From Clostridiaceae bacterium (GTDB lineage Bacteria; Bacillota_A; Clostridia; Acetivibrionales; Acetivibrionaceae): a stretch of DNA of 12,062 bases. The translations under genes and the position numbers were made by a program. The stretch is from the NCBI GenBank assembly GCA_012513545.1, contig JAAZCB010000497.1:1-12062 (forward strand), in the 5' to 3' direction. Positions 1-6,242 of the stretch are shown piece after piece. Below the pieces are notes generated by a model. It did not search any database, was not told the origin of the DNA, and was given only the letters and a program-made list of their open reading frames with translations. Each line of letters begins with the position of its first letter. Position 1 is the first letter of the stretch.

Positions 1-891
1 GTTTTTCTTTAAAATGCTCAGATGCTTCAAAAATCCGTTGTTCTTCAAAAATTTCATGATTTACATTTTGTAAAATTTGTTTGTATCCATCATTTGTAGT
101 ACCCAAGCACTCTTTTGCAAATGAGCATTTTTCACAATCAGATCTATAAAAACTATACCCAATTGAACCATTTTTTCTTACTTTGTTTTTCTTAGCTAAA
201 CAACCATTTTTGCACTCATATGTATCAGCATCTTTATTAAAAGCTATGTATTCGTCAGCAAATTCTTTGCTACCAACATTTTCCTTAAGTTTTGAAATTA
301 TGTTAATATTTTTATCGATACCAAATTTTAGGATATCGCTTGTAGAGTATGCCTTATCTCCTGCAATATCTTTCACTTCGACACCAGTCTCAAGTGTTTG
401 GTTTACTATGTTTTCAAATTCTTTGTTGTCTGCTGCAGTTCCATTTGTAACCGAAAGCCCTGTGATTATGCCCTCTTCAGTCATTGCAATATGACTTTTG
501 TATCCAAAAAAGTCGTTATCTTCGGATTTGTGTCCAATCTTTGCATCTTCATCGTTTACACTTTGTAATTCCACCAAATTCGGTAATTTAAGTGTATTTT
601 GAACCTTTAAAAATAGTTTTTGAGCTTTTTCACTTTTTAAATCAACCTTCAAAAGTGCATCAACCAATGCTTTGGTATAATCTATTTCTTCAAAAATATC
701 ATTTTCAACAGTAGGTTTTTCAGGGAATATATTGCTGATTTCATTTTGTGTACGGTGAATTTCTTTACGAAGATTTTTAGTCATTTCACGCAATATTTGT
801 GTCGGAGTCTGTGGAGTATGCTTTGATCTAGAATGTGTTGAATCAACAATAATTGTTTTGCTTTTTATAATATTATTGTCCAATATAAAAA
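1..891 (-). pseudogene. IS1182-type DDE transposase, 5'-truncated and running off the left edge
   Basis: One minus-strand frame is open from about 891 to the left edge and translates to a DDE transposase. It begins abruptly just before the first catalytic aspartate, in the string IIVDSTHSRSKH. It continues through a charged variable region, then GHKSEDNDFFGYKSHIA, the second aspartate region DIAGDKAYST, and a cysteine cluster CEKCSFAKECL typical of IS1182-like enzymes. The final catalytic glutamate would lie left of the window. The roughly 150-180 N-terminal residues (DUF772-type region) expected in this family are missing. Upstream of 891 the frame runs only into the REP-like repeat (VKEPSPDTFF) and then a TGA near 921-923, with no proper start. 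The gene is therefore almost certainly dead. Family assignment is from recalled motif order; other IS5-like DDE families are less likely. Confidence 0.85.
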
Positions 892-920
892 AAGTGTCAG
901 GGGACGGTTCTTTGACACTT
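892..920. repeat. REP-like hairpin repeat, left copy
   Basis: The unit can fold on itself: AAGTGTCA (892-899) pairs with TGACACTT (913-920), an 8-bp stem around a 13-base G-rich loop. The 19-base core matches the copy at 1284-1311 in opposite orientation. I recall closely similar GTGTCA...GACGGTT...TGACAC repeats being widespread in Firmicutes genomes, but I have not searched for them. Confidence 0.85.
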
Positions 921-1271
921 CACCTGGCACCAAAGATTTTTCTTTTATCCTTTGCATAATTCTCCTGTTAATTTCAAGTTATTCTGCTATCTGACGTATG
1001 GACAAGTCCGGCTTTCTTTTTAATAATGAAATTATTTCATTCCTTGTTTCAATTGCAAATGCTCTAATTTCAGCCCTCTTGATTAAGGATTTAACGACAG
1101 CATCATAACTCCTTTTATTTCCCTTGTCTCCTTTTCACCACCAAATCCAATATACATGAAGTCTTTCCTTTCTTCTACCCCTGAAAACTTCCTAAATATT
1201 TTTATCGCCTTTTCTGCTCTTTTGCAAACATACCGTGATATGACCGCCTCATACCTCTGGAATCTTATCAT
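921..1271 (-). pseudogene. RAYT (REP-associated transposase) C-terminal remnant, frameshifted
   Basis: Two minus-strand frames together resemble a RAYT tail. The first (1271 down to 1083, 62 codons) contains KRAEKAIKIFRKFSGVEE, like the 'R-x-KAI-x-x-F-x-x-F' stretch that follows the catalytic domain in RAYTs. It runs into a stop after MMLSLNP. A second frame begins within it (VVKSLIKRAEIRAF near 1105) and reads LLKRKPDLSIRQIAE, an in-frame TAA, then LEINRRIMQRIKEKS. This is a helix-turn-helix-like end of the kind RAYTs use. One frameshift plus one stop, and absence of the HUH and catalytic tyrosine region, make it non-functional. Identification rests on motif similarity only. Confidence 0.6.
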
Positions 1272-1570
1272 ATTTGCCTTATTGTGTCAAAGAACCGTCC
1301 CCTGTCACACTTATTGAAATCAACTAGAACAGGGATTTGGCAACTATTCCAAAGCCTCTCTCCATTTTGATCTAATTCACTGTATAAATTAAAGTATTCA
1401 TTAAATGAATCCAGTTCGGGCAAAGTAATGTCAAACTCTTTTTTCTCATCAGGATACTCCGGCTTCTGGACTGGCAAGTCCTGCTCTGTCTGCGCTGAAT
1501 TTTGTTTTGTATAGTGAGAACACCCAGACAATAGAAATAGACAAAATAAAATAACTATCCCAATTCTCAT
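1268..1570 (-). pseudogene. Lipoprotein gene cut short by the REP/RAYT element
   Basis: An ATG at 1570 is preceded by GGAG six bases upstream. The product opens with a signal peptide and a clear lipobox (MRIGIVILFCLFLLSGC), so Cys17 would be lipidated and the protein anchored outside the membrane. A polar, acidic linker follows, then a region containing FNEYFNLYSELDQNGERLW that I cannot assign to a family. Host sequence ends after about 87 codons (VLVDFNK). The last 13 residues, CDRGRFFDTIRQI, are encoded by the inserted repeat and the DNA beyond it. The rest of the gene is not found in the window. It may still make a short lipoprotein, but the original domain is broken. Confidence 0.75.
1284..1311. 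repeat. REP-like hairpin repeat, right copy (inverted)
   Basis: This is the inverted partner of the repeat at 892-920. It shares the core but has a changed outer arm (CTGTCACACT instead of CTGACACTT), so its own stem is imperfect. It lies inside the reading frame of the truncated lipoprotein and supplies that gene's residues CDRGRFFDT. Confidence 0.85.
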
Positions 1571-1617
1571 ACGCTACTCCAAATCAATTATTTTGCACAC
1601 TAAGCAATTTTATAGAC

Positions 1618-1647
1618 AGTATATAATACTTACGTTTATTTAGTCAA
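1618..1647 (-). promoter_or_regulatory. Sigma-A-type promoter for the truncated lipoprotein gene
   Basis: Read on the minus strand: -35 TTGACT (1647-1642), an 18-base spacer, and -10 TATACT (1623-1618), about 50 bases upstream of the start codon. It is divergent from the promoter at 1702-1730. The match to consensus is good but untested. Confidence 0.55.
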
Positions 1648-1701
1648 TATTATGCAATTCTGCCTGAATAATTATCTTTTGATGTACATCATTTAAGCGA
1701 G

Positions 1702-1730
1702 TTGACCATTAACTGGAATTGAAGTAAAAT
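1702..1730 (+). promoter_or_regulatory. Sigma-A-type promoter for the membrane protein gene
   Basis: -35 TTGACC (1702-1707), a 17-base spacer, and -10 TAAAAT (1725-1730), leaving a leader of about 50 bases. A perfect 12-bp palindrome TGATGTACATCA (1680-1691) lies 10 bases upstream of the -35 box, midway between the divergent promoters, and could be an operator. It could also be chance in AT-rich DNA. Confidence 0.6.
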
Positions 1731-1785
1731 AGCTTTAGGAGTACCACCAAAGTTCATATACTTTGAAATGTTGGAGGGTGTCAGG

Positions 1786-2607
1786 ATGAAAACAGATTTA
1801 ATTGCTAATAGTAAGAATAATATTAATTCAATAACAGCACGCTGGTGGTTTATAGCTCTTGTTCCGATAATTTTTTTCTTTTCACCGCCAATTGTCGAAA
1901 GGAACAGATTCCCGATTACCGATTTTTCCAAGTCTTTTGAGACCATAGGATATATAGGTGCCAATAATTTTACCGGGTATTTTACCAAGTTTTCGCCGAT
2001 AATGAATATAATTGCTATTTTAGCTGTTATATTTGTCTTTGCCTTTAAAAATAAATTCAGCAAAGTATTTTCAATATATGTAGCACTACTGATGATATTC
2101 TACGGTATAACTCAAAACACATCCTATACAGATAAATTCGGTTTTGGAATCATAACATCCTCATATATCCTTATTCCAATCCTTTCAGGGGTGTGGATTT
2201 GGGAAGCGTTTGCAGGTAAGACCAATTTTAGCGTAAAGCCTAAAATAAACCTTTATACCATATCTGCTTTTTGTTTTGCTTTGTTTGCCTTCTGGAATCC
2301 AATAAACTCTGAAGCAATGCCTGATTTCAATCCTTTCTATTTGCTGACAAACGGTAGTAACAGTATGTTTTGTACAATGACACCTATGATACTTGCAGTA
2401 TTATTTTTCTTTTACCCCAATATAAATACCGCTGTTTTGAGAGTTACTGGCATAAGTGGTGCAACAATCGGTTTTATACAGTTGGTCATGCACCTTGGTA
2501 TCTTCGTAAAAACCAACTGGTGGGTCGGAGTTTTACATATACCTGTATTTTTACTTTCTGTAGCTGCAGTAATAGTATCATTTAGGGCAGATAGACTGGC
2601 CTCGTAA
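1786..2607 (+). CDS. Polytopic membrane protein of unknown function (about 8 TM helices)
   Basis: The ATG at 1786 is chosen over the one at 1768 because GGAGGG (1773-1778) sits seven bases before it. This gives 273 residues. The protein is very hydrophobic, with about eight predicted membrane helices, for example WWFIALVPIIFFF, MNIIAILAVIFVFAF, VALLMIFYGI, SYILIPILSGVWIW, ISAFCFALFAFW, MTPMILAVLFFFY, GATIGFIQLVMHLGIF and HIPVFLLSVAAVIVSF. The loop between helices 5 and 6 is conserved-looking (WNPINSEAMPDFNPFYLLTNGSN). No catalytic or transporter signature is recognisable and I do not know the family. It is monocistronic with its own promoter, and converges on the YbjQ-type gene. Confidence 0.85.
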   Translation: MKTDLIANSKNNINSITARWWFIALVPIIFFFSPPIVERNRFPITDFSKSFETIGYIGANNFTGYFTKFSPIMNIIAILAVIFVFAFKNKFSKVFSIYVALLMIFYGITQNTSYTDKFGFGIITSSYILIPILSGVWIWEAFAGKTNFSVKPKINLYTISAFCFALFAFWNPINSEAMPDFNPFYLLTNGSNSMFCTMTPMILAVLFFFYPNINTAVLRVTGISGATIGFIQLVMHLGIFVKTNWWVGVLHIPVFLLSVAAVIVSFRADRLAS

Positions 2608-2680
2608 CATACTCTTTCCACAGTGAGGTGCTTTTTCATAACTTAAATAGCCAACTCAGCCTGAAGCTTTTTACCTTAAT

Positions 2681-2706
2681 AAAAAACTACGGGACATCGA
2701 GTCCCT
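2681..2706 (-). terminator. Rho-independent terminator after the YbjQ-type gene
   Basis: On the minus strand, a GGGAC-TCGAT-GTCCC hairpin (2705-2691) is followed after GTAG by a run of six T (2686-2681). It lies about 150 bases beyond the stop of the minus-strand gene, after two further hairpins. The stem is short (5 bp, all but one GC), so strength is moderate. Confidence 0.6.
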
Positions 2707-2708
2707 CC

Positions 2709-2747
2709 GATTTAACCTCTTTCACCACGTTCGAAAGAGGTTAAATC
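2709..2747. repeat. Perfect 15-bp inverted repeat (hairpin) in the convergent intergenic region
   Basis: GATTTAACCTCTTTC (2709-2723) and its exact reverse complement (2733-2747) flank a nine-base loop. No T-run follows on either strand, so it is not a classical terminator by itself. It sits directly between the terminator hairpin and a third hairpin and may be a 3'-end stabiliser, a protein-binding site or part of a structured RNA. Confidence 0.8.
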
Positions 2748-2749
2748 AA

Positions 2750-2794
2750 ACAGGCAATGGAACAAAAGGGTTATTGCCCGGTTCCATCGCCTGT
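2750..2794. other. Hairpin with an alternative, mutually exclusive fold
   Basis: The main fold is ACAGGC (2750-2755) with GCCTGT (2789-2794), then after a one-base mismatch ATGGAAC (2757-2763) with GTTCCAT (2781-2787), and a small GGG/CCC inner stem. The alternative fold pairs GGCAAT (2753-2758) with ATTGCC (2773-2778), which uses bases of the main stem. The region lies in the 3' flank of both convergent genes. Function is unknown. Confidence 0.65.
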
Positions 2795-2857
2795 AATAAT
2801 TACTCTCAGCATGTTTTCTACTTTAAGTTGATTTGTTTTATTTTATACTGTATGTGC

Positions 2858-3178
2858 CTACTCCAATACAACTGCCGTACCGGAAGCTGTTACCATTAAC
2901 ATGTTATTGCCCTGCCCGAGCACTTCGTAGTCCACATCAACACCTACAATAGCATTTGCTCCGAGGCTTGTAGCCCTGTTTACCATTTCGGAAATGGCGT
3001 TTTGTCTTGCCTCAATCAGTTCGCCTTCATAAGAATTTGATCTGCCGCCAAAGAAATTAGTGAGACCGGCTGCAAAATCTTTTATGAAATCTACACCAGA
3101 TATGACTTCACCAAATACAATACCTTTGTATTCCCTGATAACTCTTCCTTCTACCGATGGAGTAGTTGTAACTATCAT
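2858..3178 (-). CDS. YbjQ/UPF0145-family putative heavy-metal-binding protein
   Basis: The gene encodes 106 residues, the normal length for the YbjQ/UPF0145 family of small cytoplasmic oligomeric proteins. The ATG at 3178 is preceded by a full AGGAGG seven bases upstream. Family hallmarks are visible: the opening [20 protein letters not shown], the central [12 protein letters not shown], the arginine- and glycine-containing stretch [14 protein letters not shown], the helix [14 protein letters not shown], the [13 protein letters not shown] segment, and a final strand rich in small residues. The 'heavy-metal-binding' name comes from the domain family and the biochemical role is unsettled. It is 66 bases downstream of the FG-GAP gene on the same strand. 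A TATAAT in that gap hints at its own promoter, though the -35 is poor. Confidence 0.93.
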   Translation of the reverse strand: MIVTTTPSVEGRVIREYKGIVFGEVISGVDFIKDFAAGLTNFFGGRSNSYEGELIEARQNAISEMVNRATSLGANAIVGVDVDYEVLGQGNNMLMVTASGTAVVLE

Positions 3179-3244
3179 AATTCTTCCTCCTTTTGTTAAT
3201 ATAAATATTATACGAATAATAAAGCGAAATTACTAAAAAAAATC

Positions 3245-4195
3245 CTATTCGAGAATATCCTTTCTGAGGGCTTCAAAACGCTCTTTATATTTTGAGTCAC
3301 TGTCAAGCCTGATACCGGTCTCTACAGCTGTTAATGCATCATTATGAAGGCCGGATTTTGAAAGGACATCTGCAAGTCTGTACCAGTTCAAAGGGGTATA
3401 AGGATTTTTCCTGATTTCTTTAACATGGTATGGAAGAATGCTTCTTATGTAATAGTTTGCCAGATCGTTCTGCTGTTCAAGCGCCTGACCGTTCCATTTG
3501 TATACGTTAATATCATAGGCTCCACTGTCTTTGCTGTTCCAAATTGCAAGCTGCGAGCTGCCGGAGGCTCTTTTGTTCTTTGTTGAAGGGTTAAGTAGTT
3601 CAAGCCTTTGATAATCCATTTTAAATATCTCGCTTAAACAGCAGTTATCAAAGGAATAACCATAAAGGACAGGTCTCGCAGAATCGGATGTTACGCCTAC
3701 AAGTAATTGCTTTTTACCGTCACCGGTCAAGTCTTCCGCATACCTGAAGTTTAATGCTCCATAGCTTGGAGCGTCTCCTTCACCGGCAAGTTCCCATTGA
3801 TCATTATTGTTTTTCAATACAATAGTTTTTATGGATGTGTCAATTCTGTAAGTTACGATTAATTCTTTTTTTGAATCTCCGTCGAGGTCTGCCAGCAGTA
3901 TTTTTGGTGAATTAGCGGGAAATTTGGGACCGACAAGCTGACCGTCAGGAGGAATAAACCTGGCGGCAACAGTATTATAGTCCACACTTTCGTTTTTTTG
4001 TCTGACTTGTGTTAATGATGATAGTATTTTATACATTGTATTAAATGGGTTTACCGGAGTAAAAGCTTTACCGGGTAAACGTCTTATGCTGAATATTTGC
4101 AAGGGTTTTTTTCTGCCCGCACCAATGGAGGATGTGTTCCGGTTTGTCAGCGCTCTTGCCGCCAGAACAAGGGAGGATAACTGCAATGGTAGCAT
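3245..4195 (-). CDS. FG-GAP/VCBS-repeat protein with C-terminal TPR-like region
   Basis: The ATG at 4195 follows AGGAG seven bases upstream. The product has 316 residues. Two FG-GAP/VCBS-type calcium loops are visible: ILLADLDGDSKKELIV (Asp103, 105, 107, near residues 99-114) and YAEDLTGDGKKQLLVG (152-167). Both have the DxDGDxxxE/QL pattern of beta-propeller repeats. Residues about 255-316 (NPYTPLNWYRLADVLSKSG and after) look like one or two TPR helices pairs. The N-terminus (MLPLQLSSLVLAARALTNRN) is hydrophobic but lacks the basic residues of a typical signal peptide, so location is unclear. Binding or scaffold roles are plausible, but no enzyme motif is seen. It is divergent from the response regulator gene. 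Confidence 0.8.
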   Translation of the reverse strand: MLPLQLSSLVLAARALTNRNTSSIGAGRKKPLQIFSIRRLPGKAFTPVNPFNTMYKILSSLTQVRQKNESVDYNTVAARFIPPDGQLVGPKFPANSPKILLADLDGDSKKELIVTYRIDTSIKTIVLKNNNDQWELAGEGDAPSYGALNFRYAEDLTGDGKKQLLVGVTSDSARPVLYGYSFDNCCLSEIFKMDYQRLELLNPSTKNKRASGSSQLAIWNSKDSGAYDINVYKWNGQALEQQNDLANYYIRSILPYHVKEIRKNPYTPLNWYRLADVLSKSGLHNDALTAVETGIRLDSDSKYKERFEALRKDILE

Positions 4196-4232
4196 TTTTT
4201 ATCTCCTTTTATAGATTATATATTTCGCTGAT

Positions 4233-4262
4233 ATTATATGCTATTTCTAATAAAAGTGTTAA
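4233..4262 (-). promoter_or_regulatory. Sigma-A-type promoter for the FG-GAP protein gene
   Basis: On the minus strand: -35 TTAACA (4262-4257), an 18-base spacer, and a perfect -10 TATAAT (4238-4233), about 38 bases before the start codon. Confidence 0.6.
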
Positions 4263-4290
4263 TAAATCAATATAATCAAAAAGACCCAAT

Positions 4291-4317
4291 TAAGAAATAT
4301 TAGCATGCTTACGATAT
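4291..4317 (+). promoter_or_regulatory. Possible sigma-D (motility) type promoter for the response regulator
   Basis: TAAG (4291-4294), 15 bases, then TACGATAT (4310-4317) resembles the sigma-D/FliA pattern TAAA-N15-GCCGATAT (three of four and six of eight matches). A TATAAT overlaps at 4317-4322 but has no good sigma-A -35. An extended -10 (TGAGATAAT, 4326-4334) is another candidate. Tentative. Confidence 0.3.
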
Positions 4318-4365
4318 ATAATTTGTGAGATAATATGTAATAAAAACGCAAAGAGGGTGTTAACA

Positions 4366-5565
4366 GTGGCAAGGATTCTTATTGCAGATGACTCGATAAC
4401 AGCAAGATGCCTTTTTAAAAGAACTTTGGTAAATTCACACCATGAGGTTGTTGCTGAAGTAGAAAACGGAGAAAAAGCAGTTTCGGAATATTTAAAATTT
4501 ACTCCGGATGTTGTTGCTATGGATCTGGATATGCCGGGTATTGGAGGACTTGAAGCTTCCAGGAGAATTGTTTCCTCCCACCCTGATGCTAATATAATAC
4601 TGGTGACAGCGCACGAACAGAATGATCTTGAAATAATATCCCGGCAATATGGATTCAAATATGTAATTAACAAACCTGTTAATCAGGAGGCTGTTTTAAG
4701 TGTACTTAAAAGAATTGAAAATGAAATCGGAAGCAAGGAAACTGTAAAATCATCTGGTCAGGTTTTAGAGAAAGCCTATGAAAAAATTGCATCAAAAATA
4801 ATCGAAACACCTGAAAGTATAAACCTGTCACCTGAAAGTGTTGAGGAATCTTCTCAAAACATAAATGAAACGCCTTCAAGCATTAATGGACCACTTACTA
4901 TGGGAGAAGAAGATATTGATGCCTGTTTTGGTGCGGAAGGAGAACAGGACAGTGAACTTCATAAGGAGCAGATGGTTGAATTATGTCACTATTCAAGATT
5001 AAGTTATTTTAAGGGGATAATTAATGCTGTAGGCAAAAACTTTCTGGAAATAAAGGTAGAACCCGATGTGGGTATTTCAAATTTTTTTGAAAATGATCCC
5101 ATTGTAATATCCTACAATAAAAATAGCTCTTACAGTGCTTGCGGTTACAAGATCATATCAATGGATAGCAAATCAAGGAGTATAAAAGTTGGATATATTT
5201 ATTCCCGGGATATTCTGCAAAATAGCCCAACTGATATTTATCCTGTCTCCTTGTCGGTAGATGGTAAAGTAAATCTATCCGGCTTGAAATTCTCTGCACT
5301 TATAAGTGGTTTGAGCATAAATAATATGTTAATCAGTTCTAAAACTGAATTTAAAATAGGCGATGAATTGGAGTTCTATACACCGTTGTTTGATAATGTG
5401 TTAAATATTAGATCTGAGATAATGGAAAAATATAAGTCAGGCAGTATTTTTGAATATAAGATAAGTATAGACAACGGTGTGGGAAATACAAAAAAAACGA
5501 TTAAATGGTTTCTGAATGCGCTAAATGAACAACATATCAAGGGTATTACCGAGATAATTAATTAG
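4366..5565 (+). CDS. Response regulator: CheY-like receiver plus PilZ/YcgR-like C-terminal half
   Basis: The GTG at 4366 is preferred over the GTG at 4357 because AGAGGG (4352-4357) is then properly spaced; the product is 399 residues. Residues 1-120 form a complete receiver: acidic pair Asp8-Asp9, phospho-acceptor Asp53 (VAMDLDMPG), Thr81 (ILVTA) and Lys103 (NKP). A flexible acidic, Ser/Pro-rich linker (about 125-200) contains imperfect repeats of an 'ETPESIN'-like unit. The last ~180 residues alternate beta-strand-like segments. FEYKISIDNG and the segment GLSINNMLISSKTEFKIGDELEF recall a PilZ domain with a YcgR-like domain before it. However, the RxxxR and D/NxSxxG c-di-GMP motifs are degenerate, so ligand binding is doubtful. 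No DNA-binding domain is seen, so output is probably protein-protein or motility/surface related. Confidence 0.85.
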   Translation: MARILIADDSITARCLFKRTLVNSHHEVVAEVENGEKAVSEYLKFTPDVVAMDLDMPGIGGLEASRRIVSSHPDANIILVTAHEQNDLEIISRQYGFKYVINKPVNQEAVLSVLKRIENEIGSKETVKSSGQVLEKAYEKIASKIIETPESINLSPESVEESSQNINETPSSINGPLTMGEEDIDACFGAEGEQDSELHKEQMVELCHYSRLSYFKGIINAVGKNFLEIKVEPDVGISNFFENDPIVISYNKNSSYSACGYKIISMDSKSRSIKVGYIYSRDILQNSPTDIYPVSLSVDGKVNLSGLKFSALISGLSINNMLISSKTEFKIGDELEFYTPLFDNVLNIRSEIMEKYKSGSIFEYKISIDNGVGNTKKTIKWFLNALNEQHIKGITEIIN

Positions 5566-5731
5566 TACAGGTAATTGTAGTATAGCCAGTAAGGACTTTG
5601 GGGGACTTGTTCAATTTGGACTATGTTATTCCCCTGTTTTTATTTGCCATGTCAATAATTAAATCAGGGTTTTCAAGTGAAAAATGCAAGTACTCATATA
5701 AAAAAAATTACTTTATTCAGCCAATTCGTTA

Positions 5732-5767
5732 TTTACAAAACATACAGAATAGTGTAAAATTACACTA
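5732..5767 (+). promoter_or_regulatory. Promoter and overlapping palindromic operator for the lipid cluster
   Basis: -35 TTTACA (5732-5737), exactly 17 bases, and -10 TAAAAT (5755-5760). A perfect inverted repeat TAGTGTAA-AA-TTACACTA (5750-5767) covers the -10 box. A dimeric repressor bound there would block RNA polymerase, and the first gene downstream encodes an XRE-type DNA-binding protein, the obvious candidate. No other promoter of this quality is seen before the downstream cluster genes. Confidence 0.65.
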
Positions 5768-5786
5768 TAAGGGAGAATGGTAAATA

Positions 5787-6230
5787 ATGAACAGGGAAGA
5801 GTTTGTAAAGCTTATTGACTTGAAGCTTAAGCTGATTAGGAGTGAAAAGGACTATACCCAGGATAAGATGGCTGAGATTATAGGTATATCCAAAAAGACA
5901 CTTGTTCAGATTGAGAAGGGTAGGGCTTCAATTGGGTGGACAGGAGCGGTAGCCCTTTGTACAATCTTTAAAGACAGTGAGATTCTGGAGATGACTTTTG
6001 GAGGGCATCCTCAGGATATAATCCTTTCTCTTGCTTTTAATGGTTATGAAGGTAATTTTGAAAAGACCATGGGTGGAAAAGTATGGTGGAGAGATGTCGA
6101 AGTCAAGCAGAGTTTTAAAATACAGCAAAACATAATTTCCCTGCATTACCGTATCCTTGACAGGGAGGACAGGAGAATATGTTCTTCTTTTGATTACGAT
6201 TATATAAAAAAAAGATTGGATGAGTTATAG
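5787..6230 (+). CDS. XRE-family transcriptional regulator, first gene of the lipid cluster
   Basis: The gene encodes 147 residues, with GGGAG (5771-5775) 11 bases upstream of the ATG. Residues about 10-65 form a Cro/C1-type helix-turn-helix: a helix rich in leucine and lysine, then YTQDKMAEIIGISKKTLVQIEKGR, with the classical 'TQ..A...GIS..T...IE.GR' pattern. The C-terminal ~80 residues (GGKVWWRDVEVKQSFKIQQN, then a tail DYIKKRLDEL) are unlike simple XRE repressors and may be a small sensory or oligomerisation part. The gene starts just after a palindrome over its promoter, so autorepression is likely. The next gene starts 12 bases after its stop, so it probably controls the cluster. Confidence 0.85.
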   Translation: MNREEFVKLIDLKLKLIRSEKDYTQDKMAEIIGISKKTLVQIEKGRASIGWTGAVALCTIFKDSEILEMTFGGHPQDIILSLAFNGYEGNFEKTMGGKVWWRDVEVKQSFKIQQNIISLHYRILDREDRRICSSFDYDYIKKRLDEL

Positions 6231-6242
6231 AAGGTATTTGTT

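Larger units (their letters stand above)
892..1311 (-). mobile_element. Decayed REP/RAYT-type element bounded by inverted hairpin repeats
   Basis: About 420 bp lie between two inverted copies of a repeat sharing the core GGGGACGGTTCTTTGACAC, at 892-920 and in reverse complement at 1284-1311. The inside carries minus-strand fragments resembling the C-terminal part of a REP-associated tyrosine transposase (RAYT, TnpA_REP, related to IS200/IS605). The left end abuts a beheaded IS1182 transposase and the right end interrupts a lipoprotein gene, so the unit looks like an insertion. RAYTs classically sit between inverted REP repeats, which this arrangement mimics in miniature. The catalytic HUH region is absent, so the unit could not move by itself, though an intact RAYT elsewhere might act on it. 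Confidence 0.7.

Noticed and set aside
183..494. Plus-strand 103-codon frame
   Set aside because: It is the antisense shadow of the IS1182-type transposase, which has clear catalytic motifs on the minus strand.
1689..2063. Minus-strand 124-codon frame
   Set aside because: Antisense to the well-supported membrane protein gene, with no good ribosome binding site or family resemblance.
2690..2794. Known riboswitch class
   Set aside because: It lies downstream of both convergent genes, not in a leader, and I see no conserved aptamer core that I can name.
4840..4950. Coding tandem repeat in the response regulator linker
   Set aside because: The 'ETPESIN'-like units are few and imperfect, consistent with a low-complexity linker rather than a functional repeat array.
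5598..5783. 61-codon frame with TTG start and a hydrophobic N-terminus
   Set aside because: Weak start, no recognisable family, and the cluster promoter and palindrome lie inside its end, so the stretch is better read as intergenic control DNA.
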